DNA from: Mesolinea sp040772305
GTDB taxonomy: Bacteria; Chloroflexota; Anaerolineae; Anaerolineales; Anaerolineaceae
DNA length: 64,000 nt
Assembly: GCA_040772305.1 (NCBI GenBank)
Contig: JAXGYK010000003.1
Location: 62,001 to 126,000, forward strand
Reading direction: 5' to 3'
Shown here in pieces: positions 46,070 to 55,404 of this stretch. Position 1 is the stretch's first letter; each line of letters opens with the position of its first letter. The position numbers and the translations under genes were made by a program. Below the pieces are notes generated by a model. That model ran no database searches. It was not told the DNA's origin and was given only the letters and a program-made list of their open reading frames with translations.

Positions 46070-46888
46070 CTATAAGTTTTGTTCGCGCCAGGTACGGACA
46101 ACATCCATAAACTCAACAACACGCGGTTTGTCGATCTGGTTCTCAAACTTGCCATCGTACTTAAAGGTAGTACCAACAACAGCACCGTCAGCTACCTGAA
46201 GGATTCTTTCAATGGTATCCTTTCTGCAACCGGTATTCGCAAAAACGGGCACCTTACCAGCGGTCTCTTTAGCCCGTTTTAGGATCTCAGGGTCAGTAGA
46301 GCTACCAGCTGTCGCACCAGAGACACAGAGTGCATCAGGTAAACAGTTGAAAACGGTAGTTTTGGTGATGGATTCAATGCTGCGATCAGCCAAATATGCC
46401 GCGGCTTCCGGAACAATGTTAAATAACATTCTCACATTGCCAGCCTGGATTCTTTGGCGATGGCGGGCAGTGCGACCAGCATTCGTATTCCATAAGCCAA
46501 AATCGCTGGCGTAGACACCACTGATAATCTCACGAATAAACTTTGCGCCAGTAGCAGCAGCCAAGTCAAGTGATGCAATGGGATCCCAAAGACAGTTAAC
46601 ACCAAACGGGATCGTAATATCAGCCATTAGCTCACCGATAACACGAGCCATACTCGCAACCGTAACATTGTCGACCTCGGTCAGGTATGGAAGGCTGTAT
46701 TCATTGCTGAACATCACGGCATCCACACCACCTTCTTGCAAAGCAAGCAAATCCTGACGTGCTTTGGTTATCACGTTCTTCATACCAGCAGCAGTATCGT
46801 AATTAGGATCGCCAGGCATTGCCTGTAAGTGACACATGGCGATAATCGGTTTCTTTGTTTTAAACACTTCTATAAGCCAATCTTGCAT
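46070..46888 (-). CDS. BtpA/SgcQ family protein
   Basis: The 272-residue protein matches the BtpA family (PF03437): IIAMCHLQAMPGDPNY, GVDAVMFSNEYSLPY, PFGVNCLWDP, ASDFGLWNTNAG, CVSGATAGSSTDPEIL and VVGTTFKYDGKFENQID. It has a TIM-barrel-like pattern. SgcQ-type proteins occur in sugar operons, with unclear reaction. It sits between the DeoR regulator and dehydrogenase genes. Confidence 0.85.
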   Translation of the reverse strand: MQDWLIEVFKTKKPIIAMCHLQAMPGDPNYDTAAGMKNVITKARQDLLALQEGGVDAVMFSNEYSLPYLTEVDNVTVASMARVIGELMADITIPFGVNCLWDPIASLDLAAATGAKFIREIISGVYASDFGLWNTNAGRTARHRQRIQAGNVRMLFNIVPEAAAYLADRSIESITKTTVFNCLPDALCVSGATAGSSTDPEILKRAKETAGKVPVFANTGCRKDTIERILQVADGAVVGTTFKYDGKFENQIDKPRVVEFMDVVRTWREQNL

Positions 46889-46904
46889 TTTAAATCCTCC
46901 GGTT

Positions 46905-47681
46905 TTATGTGATTATGATTTTTATCCCTTTATCTCTAAAAGATTCCAAGATTTCAGGGTTAGCATTTTTATCTGTAATGATCATGTCCAAAGCCTCAAT
47001 CGGAGCAACCTGGTTCATGGCAGTAACACCAATTTTGTGGCTATCAGCTAAGGCTATTCTTTTTTTTGCACAACGTATAATGTGTTTTTTGACCTGGGTA
47101 TCATCAAGGTTAAACTCAGTTAATCCATTTTCGGGATGCAGGCCACCGATCCCTAAGAAGGCAACATCAACGTACATAACATCATAGGTCGCTTGGGCAT
47201 ATGGGCCAATTAGCGATATTTCACCCTGACGCACAATACCACCTGACACGATTAGTCGCAGATCCGAACCCACTACGAAGGTTTTGAGCACCTCATTTGC
47301 AATCATCAAGCTGGAAGTAACAATCGTAAGGTTATGTTTTCCAAGCAAGTTGGGGATGATTGATGCGACAGTTGTTCCACTATCCAGAATAACGCTACTA
47401 CCATTGTAAACATAATCCGCTGCAGCTGCTCCGATCTTTTTTTTGCTTTCTACATTAGCCATTGAACGCAGAAAGAGAGGCGGTTCATAACAACGTCCCA
47501 AGTTTGCAGTTGCTCCACCATGAATCCGCTTAAGTAACCCTTGCCGGTCGAGTATGTTTAGATCGCGTCGGACCGTCATTTCGGAAACATTTAGCTGCTT
47601 ACAGAGCTCATCGACGCCAACACTACCTTTATTATTAACATATTCGACAATTTTGTTCCGTCGGGCATCAATTGTGTTCAT
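46905..47681 (-). CDS. DeoR-family transcription regulator
   Basis: The 258-residue protein has the DeoR helix-turn-helix (GVDELCKQLNVSEMTVRRDLN, residues 20-42, shown here by key residues VSEMTVRRDL) and the C-terminal sugar-phosphate domain with ILDSGTTVASI and GIGGLHPENGLTEF. It heads the minus-strand sugar operon and probably represses it until a sugar phosphate appears. Confidence 0.9.
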   Translation of the reverse strand: MNTIDARRNKIVEYVNNKGSVGVDELCKQLNVSEMTVRRDLNILDRQGLLKRIHGGATANLGRCYEPPLFLRSMANVESKKKIGAAAADYVYNGSSVILDSGTTVASIIPNLLGKHNLTIVTSSLMIANEVLKTFVVGSDLRLIVSGGIVRQGEISLIGPYAQATYDVMYVDVAFLGIGGLHPENGLTEFNLDDTQVKKHIIRCAKKRIALADSHKIGVTAMNQVAPIEALDMIITDKNANPEILESFRDKGIKIIIT

Positions 47682-48399
47682 TGCTAGTCTGTATTTGTTT
47701 GATTATTGTTGAATGATAATATTTAATTGGTAGTTTGTCAACATATCTCCCATACTAATTAATTGTATTTTAACATTAATAGCCTGTTTTTTACTAGTTG
47801 TTTACTATATTATAGTATCAAATTCAAGATGATATATTCATGGATTCATGGATTTTTTGAGATTACACAACTTATTTCTGTAACAAAACACCCTGCTCTT
47901 TTAGAAATCTTTATTCAGGTCAGTACTATAGTGCTTCCCAATCAAGGAACATAAATCGATTATTTTCCAATGTTCTATCGCACCATTGCTGAATAAGGAC
48001 CTTATCCAACCGTCCTATTGCCAGAATAACCTGTGAAGCCAAGGCATCGAATTTGCAAAGCTCTTCTGTGATCGCCTTTGCTATTCCTGTAGATTTGCCT
48101 TGAATGTAATTCTCTTGAACAAGGCTGTTTTCAGGTCTCTTTTGCTAAGCATTCCATTTCTAGGTTGAAGAATAGAATCCACTGTCGCGAACATGAGAAA
48201 TGACGAATTTAATTTATCCAATATACGTTTTGAACTATTAGGTTTGTAGCCATTTGCATAACTAAAAGTTCTAGTGTGTATTTCATAGAGTTTGGCTTTG
48301 AGCTATTCAATCCCTTCTAGTTACGTGGTATCGCCTCGTGCTGATACAAGCCAGATACGTGTTGGGTTTAGCAAAGAGAGATATGTTAAAGCGATTTAT
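47682..48399. other. Intergenic stretch with an old coding relic
   Basis: The part next to 47681 should carry the promoter of the DeoR-led operon. The part from 47926 to 48303 holds decayed coding sequence on the minus strand, listed separately. The rest is A+T-rich without recognisable features. Confidence 0.4.
47926..48303 (-). pseudogene. Degenerate coding relic of unknown family
   Basis: Two minus-strand frames without start codons join across a shift: one reads KLYEIHTRTFSYANGYKP and on to a stop near 48095, the other reads NYIQGKSTGIAKAITEEL and on to LDWEAL with a stop at 47926. Composition looks protein-like. I cannot name the parent gene. Confidence 0.35.
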
Positions 48400-48440
48400 A
48401 AACACAGTCTGCAAGGTCGTATTCTTTGCAGACTGTGTTT
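48400..48440 (-). terminator. Hairpin terminator downstream of S10-like peptidase 2
   Basis: AAACACAGTCTGCAA and its complement form a 15-bp stem with an 11-base loop 33 bases past the stop codon; the stem ends in TTT on the minus strand. Confidence 0.65.
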
Positions 48441-48473
48441 TAGGATTTGACAGTAAGTTTCTTGCGGAATCTG

Positions 48474-49949
48474 CTAAGCCAGCACTTTTTCGTAAAAACC
48501 GTGGAGATCCTTCATGACCTGAACCAACGAGGGTTTATGCAGGTACATCATGTGCCCGGCTTCGTAAAAGCCCCATTCCACATTTTCCTCCAAGTTTTCG
48601 GGCAGGCCCATATGATCAAAGGTATAGCACGCTGCAAAATATGGGGTCGAGAGGTCATAGAGGCCAGCACAGACAAATACCCGCATCTGAGGGTTCATAG
48701 CAAATGCCTTACGCAGGTCCTCGGCAGCATTATGATAGCGGTTCATCTGCTTATCAAAGGTCCAGCCCTTAAGTGACTTGATGATTTCATAGGGTAAATC
48801 GGTTTCAAAACCGAGTTCCCGGCGCACATAATCGTTAAATTGGGTAGCGTAGGCTCCCAGGGCTACATAGTAGCTGGGATCACGTTCATAGATATCATCT
48901 GCATGGTCATAATCCTGGCCGGTAATTCGGGTATCAAAACGGCCGATCGTCAGACGATCCTTACGGCGCAATTCCTTGCAGAAGCGGTGGATTTTAACGC
49001 GCAGGTTGCTTTCCTCCAGATATTCACGGGAGAGGCCGGTAAAGCGCGCCAACTTGCCCACAATGCGCCGGCGTTCACTTTTGCTCAAGCGGCTGCCCTT
49101 GGCCAAGGCCAGCATGTATTCTCCCAGGGCGAATTCTTCAACATCCTTTTGCAGGCGCGGCAGATCATCCTTGTATTCCGGAGCCCCAAGACCATGGTAC
49201 CAGGCACTGGTGGCGTAAGTGGGTAAAAAGAGGATATAAGGCCAGTCGTTACCAACATCAAATCGCGCAGTCATAAAATTGAGAATGGTGGACACCAGTA
49301 CCACACCGTTCAAGTACATACCGTAGCGGCTTTGCAGATGCTCAGCCAGCATTGAGGCACGCGTGGTGCCGTAACTTTCGCCGATAAGGAACTTGGGGCT
49401 GGCCCAACGCTGATACCGCGTTACCACCAAGGCAATAAAAGCACCTACTGACTCCGCGTCTTTTTCCGGTGAGTGGAAATCTGCCTCGGCTTCCCCAGGT
49501 ACGGTGCGGCTGTAGCCGGTGGAGATGGGATCAATGTACAGCAGATCGGTGCTGTCCAGGAGGGTGTACTGGTTATCCACCAGTTCAAAAGGCGGCGGGG
49601 TAGGCCATCCATAGTCCTCCATCTCGACGCGGCGGGGACCGGTCATACCCATGTGCATCCATATCGAGGATGATCCCGGGCCGCCGTTAAAACTGACCGT
49701 CAGGGGGCGTTTGGAAACAGGCTGTTCACTCTTTAGCTGGTAGTAAACATAGAAAAAGGCGGCTTTGGGTTTGACACCGAGTTTTTCGTCTTCAGCCTTA
49801 AAAACCATTATGCCAGTAGTGGCGCTGTAATCCAGCTGCTTGCCATTAACGATGATGCTGTGCTCTGTAGTAGTCGCTTTATCCTCAGGCATCACAGGTT
49901 GAGAAGTATTATCAGGATTTTTCTCAGCATTTTTGCATTCTTCGGTCAT
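48474..49949 (-). CDS. Serine carboxypeptidase-like (S10) protein, paralog 2
   Basis: The 491-residue protein aligns with the paralog at 31356: SFNGGPGSSSIWMHMG, IDPISTGYSR, Ser in GESYGTTRA, Asp in AGLYDLSTPYF and His in YEAGHMMYL. There is no signal peptide. AAAAGGAG precedes the ATG. Both copies are long S10-type enzymes without export signals, so they probably trim peptides inside the cell. Confidence 0.88.
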   Translation of the reverse strand: MTEECKNAEKNPDNTSQPVMPEDKATTTEHSIIVNGKQLDYSATTGIMVFKAEDEKLGVKPKAAFFYVYYQLKSEQPVSKRPLTVSFNGGPGSSSIWMHMGMTGPRRVEMEDYGWPTPPPFELVDNQYTLLDSTDLLYIDPISTGYSRTVPGEAEADFHSPEKDAESVGAFIALVVTRYQRWASPKFLIGESYGTTRASMLAEHLQSRYGMYLNGVVLVSTILNFMTARFDVGNDWPYILFLPTYATSAWYHGLGAPEYKDDLPRLQKDVEEFALGEYMLALAKGSRLSKSERRRIVGKLARFTGLSREYLEESNLRVKIHRFCKELRRKDRLTIGRFDTRITGQDYDHADDIYERDPSYYVALGAYATQFNDYVRRELGFETDLPYEIIKSLKGWTFDKQMNRYHNAAEDLRKAFAMNPQMRVFVCAGLYDLSTPYFAACYTFDHMGLPENLEENVEWGFYEAGHMMYLHKPSLVQVMKDLHGFYEKVLA

Positions 49950-50076
49950 GATTTTGCTCCTTTTCAGCGGGATCAGGGGAGGTTCTGGCCCCTTTTCCGG
50001 GATTATACGATCGCAGATCAGTCAGCGGGGACTTTACAGCAAAAAATGTCTTCTGAGGCAGATCCAAAGTGTTTCG

Positions 50077-51690
50077 TTAGGGTGTTTTAATTCTGTAAAG
50101 CAGATATTGGTCTGCTTCTGCCCAAAGCTCATAGTTTTCCCAGAGATAGTCCAGAACAGCGTATAAGTTGTGATGCCCGGCAAAAGTTTGGCTTTGAAGG
50201 GCACGCTGTGCGGGGTTGATGGCCGGATAGTCGGGATAAACCCCGCTGGCATCTACAACTACTGTCGGTTTCTGGCGGATGAGGTTCTCGAAGATGCGAT
50301 CCTGCTGTGCCAAACCGATTGGGTCATTTTGGAGTTGGGGGTAAGAAAGGGCCCCATCAATCGAATTGCGATTTGCCAGGAGATTAGGACGCACGCCCCC
50401 TGCTAAAGTCCAGACAAGATCATCGGGTTGGGTATTCTCTGCCAAAAAAATGGAGAGTTCATCATGCAATGTGGCGCTGGGCCATCCTTGCCTCAAGCCA
50501 AGAGATAAGGATTTCAACGTAGACATCCATTCCGCTCGAAAAGCTATCAGCAAAGTAAGCAGAAGGAAGGTATTTACAGCAAGAGTACGCCATGTTTGAC
50601 CTTGTGCTGCCGATAAGCTCCAATGCTGCAGGAGGCGCGCAAAGAAATAGGCGATCAGCAAGGTCATAATTGGACACCAGGAGATGTAGTAATGGGTGTA
50701 ATTTCGCGCTGAGATGGAACTAAATGCGATTTCTGCGATAAATCCCAACACAAGCAAGGCCGCCAAGGCACTTTCTTGCGATTTTTTCTTGAACAAATCA
50801 TATACGCTGAAAGCAAGACCCCCTGAAACAAAGATAAAGGTGGGCATAAACAGCTTGAATACGGCCAGAGTAGCTTGCGAAAACACCCTCTGAATAAAAG
50901 GAGGCCCTGGCGCAGAATAAGCAAAGTTATAGATGATTGCCGCTTCCCATAAAGCCTTCAGATTCCCCTGAGCCCAGAAGAATATCAGTAGCGGCAACGT
51001 AATCAGGATAAAGCCTGAGAAGACAAAGATGCCGTTCCGCAGAGCGGCTATAAAGCCATTGCGCCTCCAGCCTTGCAGGAGCAAGACTGCTATTGCTACT
51101 AATAGAGTAGCCGTATTGTTCGCCCGGTAGAAAAAGTTAATAGCCAGGCAGGCCCCCAAAAGGAGCCATTTTAACGTTTGAGCAGGCTTCTTCAAGAGTG
51201 AAAAAAAGGCCAGGAGCCCTAGCCAGGTAAATGGCAGCGAGAAGCCTTCAACCGTATTGCCCTGACAGTAAACCTGTCTGAGGGCCAAATAACCAAGAAA
51301 AACACCCATGCTTGCAATCATTGGCCCCCAAAGGCCTGAAAGCAGCCGATACGCAATAAAGATGGTCCCCACCAAGGAAAAGAAATCAAGAAACCAAATC
51401 CCCCATGGTGTATCGTTCCCCAGAAACATCCCCAAAGCATTGGTAAAAAAGATGAGAGGAGGCTTGTTATCCCAAACCTGATCGTAGAGTCTGATGCCAT
51501 TTAAGAGTTGGCGGCCACCGTACATAAAAAAACAGCTGTCAATTAAAGGCAGGTTACGGTTTGGATCAGCAGGAGATATAACAATAAATGCCAAAAGGCA
51601 CAATAATGCGAGCAGAACCAAAGAAACGAACCAATTTGCTCTGTTCTTTTCTGCGCGTACAGGACGCCCTTCGCTACGATTTATCAGCAT
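50077..51690 (-). CDS. ArnT/PMT-like glycosyltransferase membrane protein
   Basis: The 537-residue protein has about ten to twelve membrane helices. The first outer loop carries DSCFFMYGGRQLLNG and the aspartate-containing YDQVWDNKPPL, typical of GT-C (PF13231-like) enzymes that use lipid-linked sugars. The C-terminal 120 residues form a soluble outer domain. It glycosylates proteins or lipids at the outer face. TAGGAA precedes the ATG. TTGACA and TATAAT boxes occur upstream (51735-51769 region), but their spacing is poor. Confidence 0.82.
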   Translation of the reverse strand: MLINRSEGRPVRAEKNRANWFVSLVLLALLCLLAFIVISPADPNRNLPLIDSCFFMYGGRQLLNGIRLYDQVWDNKPPLIFFTNALGMFLGNDTPWGIWFLDFFSLVGTIFIAYRLLSGLWGPMIASMGVFLGYLALRQVYCQGNTVEGFSLPFTWLGLLAFFSLLKKPAQTLKWLLLGACLAINFFYRANNTATLLVAIAVLLLQGWRRNGFIAALRNGIFVFSGFILITLPLLIFFWAQGNLKALWEAAIIYNFAYSAPGPPFIQRVFSQATLAVFKLFMPTFIFVSGGLAFSVYDLFKKKSQESALAALLVLGFIAEIAFSSISARNYTHYYISWCPIMTLLIAYFFARLLQHWSLSAAQGQTWRTLAVNTFLLLTLLIAFRAEWMSTLKSLSLGLRQGWPSATLHDELSIFLAENTQPDDLVWTLAGGVRPNLLANRNSIDGALSYPQLQNDPIGLAQQDRIFENLIRQKPTVVVDASGVYPDYPAINPAQRALQSQTFAGHHNLYAVLDYLWENYELWAEADQYLLYRIKTP

Positions 51691-51936
51691 TTAATTCCTA
51701 CCTCACCATCACATATAACAACATCATTAATCCCATTATATGGCATACGGTATCTATCAGTTGTGTCAAGGACTTAAAACAAAAAATCTTTTTACAAAAT
51801 CCGTTTCAAGGGAACTTTGTAAAATCCATTTTTTGAGCTCTCTTTATCACAAGGTAAACCCATACACATAAGTTCATTTCAGAAAAATGGCTGCTAATAC
51901 CTTTTTCGAATACCTTGATAAAGGAGAGACTGCTAT

Positions 51937-52119
51937 ATGAGTATTTCGCGCAGAAAAGCCTTGTTTTTGACTTTACAAGAGTTGCTTAGCAGTCAAAGTG
52001 TTCCCCTCATCCTTTATCGAAGCAAGATTTGTGCTTTACACAAGTCTTTGAAGAATCAACTCACCTGCTTTCTGATGAAAGTCCTTCCCTTCAAAGAACA
52101 TGGCTCCAGATTATTGTGA
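51937..52119 (+). CDS. Doubtful small protein
   Basis: A 60-codon frame starts with ATG 9 nt after AAAGGAGAG. The product is basic and has no recognisable motif. It may be chance or the start of a lost gene. Confidence 0.22.
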   Translation: MSISRRKALFLTLQELLSSQSVPLILYRSKICALHKSLKNQLTCFLMKVLPFKEHGSRLL

Positions 52120-52255
52120 CCTATATTATACCTATACGCAATATTATAATCTAAGGAACACAATAATAAACACTTACGCAGCTGTTTGCATTGGTTTCAA
52201 AGAAAGCGTTTTGTTCTCTTTATCAATATGATCGCAGAGAAGTTAATCGTATTTG

Positions 52256-52270
52256 TCATTTTGAGACTAT
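52256..52270 (+). repeat. Non-coding copy of the iteron core
   Basis: TGTCATTTTGAGACT matches the core of the 33-bp repeats at 56848-56994 in 14 of 15 bases compared with the first unit. It lies five bases from palindrome 1. Confidence 0.7.
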
Positions 52271-52274
52271 GCCT

Positions 52275-52292
52275 GTGCCCATGGGCACAGAG
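52275..52292. promoter_or_regulatory. Candidate centromere (parS-like) palindrome 1
   Basis: CTGTGCCCATGGGCACAG is a perfect 18-bp palindrome downstream of parB. It recurs at 53514 and 55635. ParB proteins bind such sites. Confidence 0.7.
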
Positions 52293-52362
52293 CTATGAAA
52301 AAAGGAGCTGCTCCAGTGGATTCAGCTCCCTTAACTGGACAAGATAATATTTGAAAATCTTC

Positions 52363-53502
52363 TTAATTTTGAATGCGGACTCTTAAAGCCTCTTGCAGGG
52401 CCTCCAGATTCGCCAGCAAAGCAGGCTGGTCCTCCTTACGGGTCTCGGAGAGCAAGGCATCGGCAATTGCACCGGCTTTATCTTCCTGGGGCACTTCATG
52501 GAAGCCAGTCAAGGCCTTACGCAAGGCCCGTCCATGTCGGGTCGCCGGGTCCAACGGTAAGCGCACAGCACGCTCGCGGGATCTGCCAACCAGGCGCTCC
52601 AGGAAGGCATGCACATCCAGGTAGGTGCGCCCGGGATGTTCAGCGTAATACAAAACTGCGGTCTGCCAATGCTTGCTGTCGTAAGCCATCAATTCGCGCA
52701 GGACACGCTCCGGCATCTCGGATCGATCAGCTGTTTCCAGGAGTTCGGGGGGCAGTTCAAAAAAGCGCATCAGGCGTCCATAGTAGGTGCGTTCCATACC
52801 TAGGACCTTTTGAAGCAAAGCACGCGTCTCTTCGCTGAGGCGCAGCTCGCTCACCTGACGAAAGTATTCCGTTTCGTCTTGTCCGGGCTTGGGAACGAGC
52901 CCATTGGCCTCCAGAACCAGGCGTGCTGCTGCACGAGCTTTGCCCACTGGAGTCAGCTCTTTATAAGCCATGTTTTCCATGATCTGCTTTTCGAGACTGG
53001 GGGCATTATCCAGCAGAGCGAGCACGCAGGGTTCCTCGCGGTTGTCCTCAGTCAAAGCCCGGATGGCCGTAGCCCAAAAACGGCGTTCTCCGGTAAGCAG
53101 CATAAAGACGTCGCGTCCGTCTACTTGCATAACCTGACCAGTTACCGGCTTGATCTGCCCTACATCGTGCAGCGATTCGCCTAAGGCAGCAAGCTCTTCC
53201 AGCTCGCGCTGGATAAGGGGATCGCTCTCACCCATAGCCTGCCAGAGCTGCAGAGTTTGCCGCCAATCACGGGCACCCTTATAAAAACCTTCCCGCAAGG
53301 CATAGGGGAGCATAAAGCGCGCCTGAAAACGATCCGGCCGCACCATAGAAAGAGGGACTTTATAAACACTCTGGCGGTTATTGACCAAACGCGGTCCTTC
53401 AGGCAAAGTGGCGCCCGAGTCTGCCAAAGTCCCCGAAGAGATGCTAAAGGCTTCGGTTGTACGGTTGATTAGCTCATCAAATTTTGGTTTTGCGGGGCTC
53501 AT
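52363..53502 (-). CDS. parB: ParB-family partition protein
   Basis: The protein of about 379 residues has the ParB N-terminal domain: LGESLHDVGQIKPVTG, LLTGERRFWA (the ParB box with arginines), ENMAYKELTPVGKARAA, then a helical DNA-binding part (about residues 190-260). It should bind parS-like sites and use the ParA ATPase for segregation. I prefer the ATG at 53502, preceded by AGAGAGG; a GTG at 53508 is possible. A palindrome lies just upstream at 53514-53529, so ParB may repress its own synthesis. Confidence 0.85.
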   Translation of the reverse strand: MSPAKPKFDELINRTTEAFSISSGTLADSGATLPEGPRLVNNRQSVYKVPLSMVRPDRFQARFMLPYALREGFYKGARDWRQTLQLWQAMGESDPLIQRELEELAALGESLHDVGQIKPVTGQVMQVDGRDVFMLLTGERRFWATAIRALTEDNREEPCVLALLDNAPSLEKQIMENMAYKELTPVGKARAAARLVLEANGLVPKPGQDETEYFRQVSELRLSEETRALLQKVLGMERTYYGRLMRFFELPPELLETADRSEMPERVLRELMAYDSKHWQTAVLYYAEHPGRTYLDVHAFLERLVGRSRERAVRLPLDPATRHGRALRKALTGFHEVPQEDKAGAIADALLSETRKEDQPALLANLEALQEALRVRIQN

Positions 53503-53513
53503 GGTCACCTCTC

Positions 53514-53529
53514 TGTGCCCACGGGCACA
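53514..53529. promoter_or_regulatory. Candidate parS-like palindrome 2
   Basis: TGTGCCCACGGGCACA differs from the other two copies by one central base. It lies between the parA stop and parB start codons. Confidence 0.65.
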
Positions 53530-53530
53530 C

Positions 53531-54361
53531 TTATTCCTGTCCTAGCTTGCCCAGCACTGCATCCACAAGGTTAGAGAAACAGCGATAGGCCTGGGATTTC
53601 TCAGGACAGAAAGAAAAGACATCTGTACCAGCTGTTGTCGCAGCAGAAATATCAGCAAGATCTTTAATATAAGGAAGCAGCAGGTGGCCGTACATGCGCT
53701 CCATCGATTCGATCACATCCCGGCTTTGGCGGCGTACAATGCGGAAACGGCTGGGAATAATACCCAGAACGGAAAGGCTGGGATTCGTGCTTTCCCGTAC
53801 AGCTTCTATCATACGCAGGATATCGGCCAACCCGATCAAGGACAGGCCGTCTGGCTCAATGGGGATCAAAACATGACTGGAAGCTACCAGAGAGTTTAGC
53901 GGAAGCATGCCGGCAGAAGGCGGGTTATCAATGATGATGTGGGCGTAATCGTTGCGGATAGGCTCCAAAAAGTAAGTCAGCTGAAAAGCGGGATCACTCT
54001 GAGCTTTTAAAGCCGCTTCAAGGCCTTCCATGCTGGATTTATTGGTGAGAAACGTTTTCACTTTCTCCTGACGGTTACGAGGTATCAGGCTGTCAATGAT
54101 CAAGCTCTCTGAGGCTATTGAACCCTCAGCGAGAGCCTGGGCAAAATTGGGCTGCGCAGTAATCGCGCGCTGGAATTCCTGCCCAAAGCCGCCCCCCATT
54201 GCTGTAATCGTGGCTGAAAGCTGGTCATCCATATCGATCAGCATCACGGGCCGGCCGCCAGGCTTCCGCGCCTCGTGCATTGCCAAACCAGCCGCCAAAT
54301 TCACAGAGATTGTGGACTTGCCCACACCGCCCTTACGGTTGATCAAAGAAATGATCGCCAT
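53531..54361 (-). CDS. parA: ParA-family partition ATPase
   Basis: The 276-residue protein has the deviant Walker A motif NRKGGVGKSTISVNLA at the N-terminus, Walker A' LIDMDDQLSAT and IIIDNPPSAG. It is a ParA/Soj-type ATPase without an N-terminal DNA-binding extension. It is followed by parB in the same direction and diverges from the ATPase gene at 54541. Two palindromes in the shared upstream region may be its operators. Confidence 0.9.
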   Translation of the reverse strand: MAIISLINRKGGVGKSTISVNLAAGLAMHEARKPGGRPVMLIDMDDQLSATITAMGGGFGQEFQRAITAQPNFAQALAEGSIASESLIIDSLIPRNRQEKVKTFLTNKSSMEGLEAALKAQSDPAFQLTYFLEPIRNDYAHIIIDNPPSAGMLPLNSLVASSHVLIPIEPDGLSLIGLADILRMIEAVRESTNPSLSVLGIIPSRFRIVRRQSRDVIESMERMYGHLLLPYIKDLADISAATTAGTDVFSFCPEKSQAYRCFSNLVDAVLGKLGQE

Positions 54362-54446
54362 GTTTACCTCCGCAGTTCTTTCTCTATTTTACTTGAGTTG
54401 ATTCTTTTTTCAAGGTAGACTGTTCTTATGACGTTATTTTAGAAGC

Positions 54447-54490
54447 ACTTGATTCAAGTAATTTGCTTTTCGATTTAACTTGACTTAAGT
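54447..54490. promoter_or_regulatory. Paired operator-like palindromes between parA and the AAA+ gene
   Basis: ACTTGATTCAAGT (54447-54459) is a perfect palindrome with a central base, and ACTTGACTTAAGT (54478-54490) is a near copy. Their starts are 31 bases apart, about three helix turns. A weaker half copy occurs at 54391. They sit between divergent start codons, which suits an autorepressor. Confidence 0.5.
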
Positions 54491-54540
54491 GAGCCTGTCA
54501 TTGATACTCTTAAGGTAAGAACATGAATATATGGTGAGTT

Positions 54541-55359
54541 ATGGCAACTGTAACTGATTTGCTCAATGCAAGTTTCTTGGATCATCCTTTCCAGAATTAT
54601 ACCGATACCCGCCTTTTTTATCCCGGACTGGCTGAACAACGCCGCGTTTTAGAACAGGCCGTACGCTTTCTGGAAGACCGCAAAGACCCGGCCAAAAACT
54701 TGGGCGTGATTGCCGGACCCAATGCCAGCGGAAAAAGCATGTTAGCCATGAAGTTGGCGGAATTGCAATTCACCTACCAGCCTAATGCAGGACATACCTA
54801 CGGCCTGTACCTCAACACCAATAACTACACAGAGCCGCGCCACTTTTTAATGGCGGTTTTGGATCTCTTGGGCGCTCCCAGCCACCGCGCAAACAGCGTG
54901 CGCTTGGAAGCAATTTGTGAGCGCCTGGAAAACAATGATGACCGACTGCTGATTGTTTTTGACGGCCCGCCTTTTGATCAGGAATATCTCACTTTTCTGC
55001 TCAATTGGAGCGCAGAGAACTACAAAAAAATTCAGGCGCTGATCTTCTTACAGGATCTCTACAACACTACCGCCAACATTGGATCTCTTAGCGCATTTTT
55101 GGGGCTCTACCTGCCCTTCCGAAGCCCCAGCCCGGTTGAGCTGAGCGCCTTGCTTTACTGGCGCATGCTTCTGGCTGGCGGTCAGGGCACCATGCCGCTT
55201 GACGAGGCGCGTCTGCTGGAAATTGGGCAAGAAGCAAAGGGGAATCTGCATACTGCCCTGGAGCTGGCCCGCCGCGCTTTGGACGAAGTTTTAGAAACTG
55301 GACGTGATGCTGCCAGTTTAGCAGCCTTACGCCAGCAAATCGCTGGCCCAGGCAATTAA
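54541..55359 (+). CDS. AAA+ ATPase of the partition/replication module
   Basis: The 272-residue protein has Walker A AGPNASGKSML, Walker B LLIVFDGPP and a C-terminal helical lid, in the style of TniB/ExeA/DnaC-like ATPases. It is divergent from parA and precedes the large protein gene by 45 bases. A helicase loader or DNA-transaction ATPase working with the next gene product is plausible. No clear ribosome site precedes the ATG. Confidence 0.7.
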   Translation: MATVTDLLNASFLDHPFQNYTDTRLFYPGLAEQRRVLEQAVRFLEDRKDPAKNLGVIAGPNASGKSMLAMKLAELQFTYQPNAGHTYGLYLNTNNYTEPRHFLMAVLDLLGAPSHRANSVRLEAICERLENNDDRLLIVFDGPPFDQEYLTFLLNWSAENYKKIQALIFLQDLYNTTANIGSLSAFLGLYLPFRSPSPVELSALLYWRMLLAGGQGTMPLDEARLLEIGQEAKGNLHTALELARRALDEVLETGRDAASLAALRQQIAGPGN

Positions 55360-55404
55360 CATGGGTTTTGCTGTGCTACCCGATTATTAAGCACAGCCAC
55401 ATGT

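Larger units (their letters stand above)
51691..52362. other. Intergenic region bordering the partition module
   Basis: The left half holds the glycosyltransferase promoter region and a doubtful small frame at 51937. The right end carries one iteron core (52256-52270) and one palindrome (52275-52292), so it belongs to the partition/replication module. Confidence 0.5.

Noticed and set aside
47763..47954. 63-codon plus-strand frame
   Set aside because: It is A+T-rich, lacks a ribosome site and has no motif.
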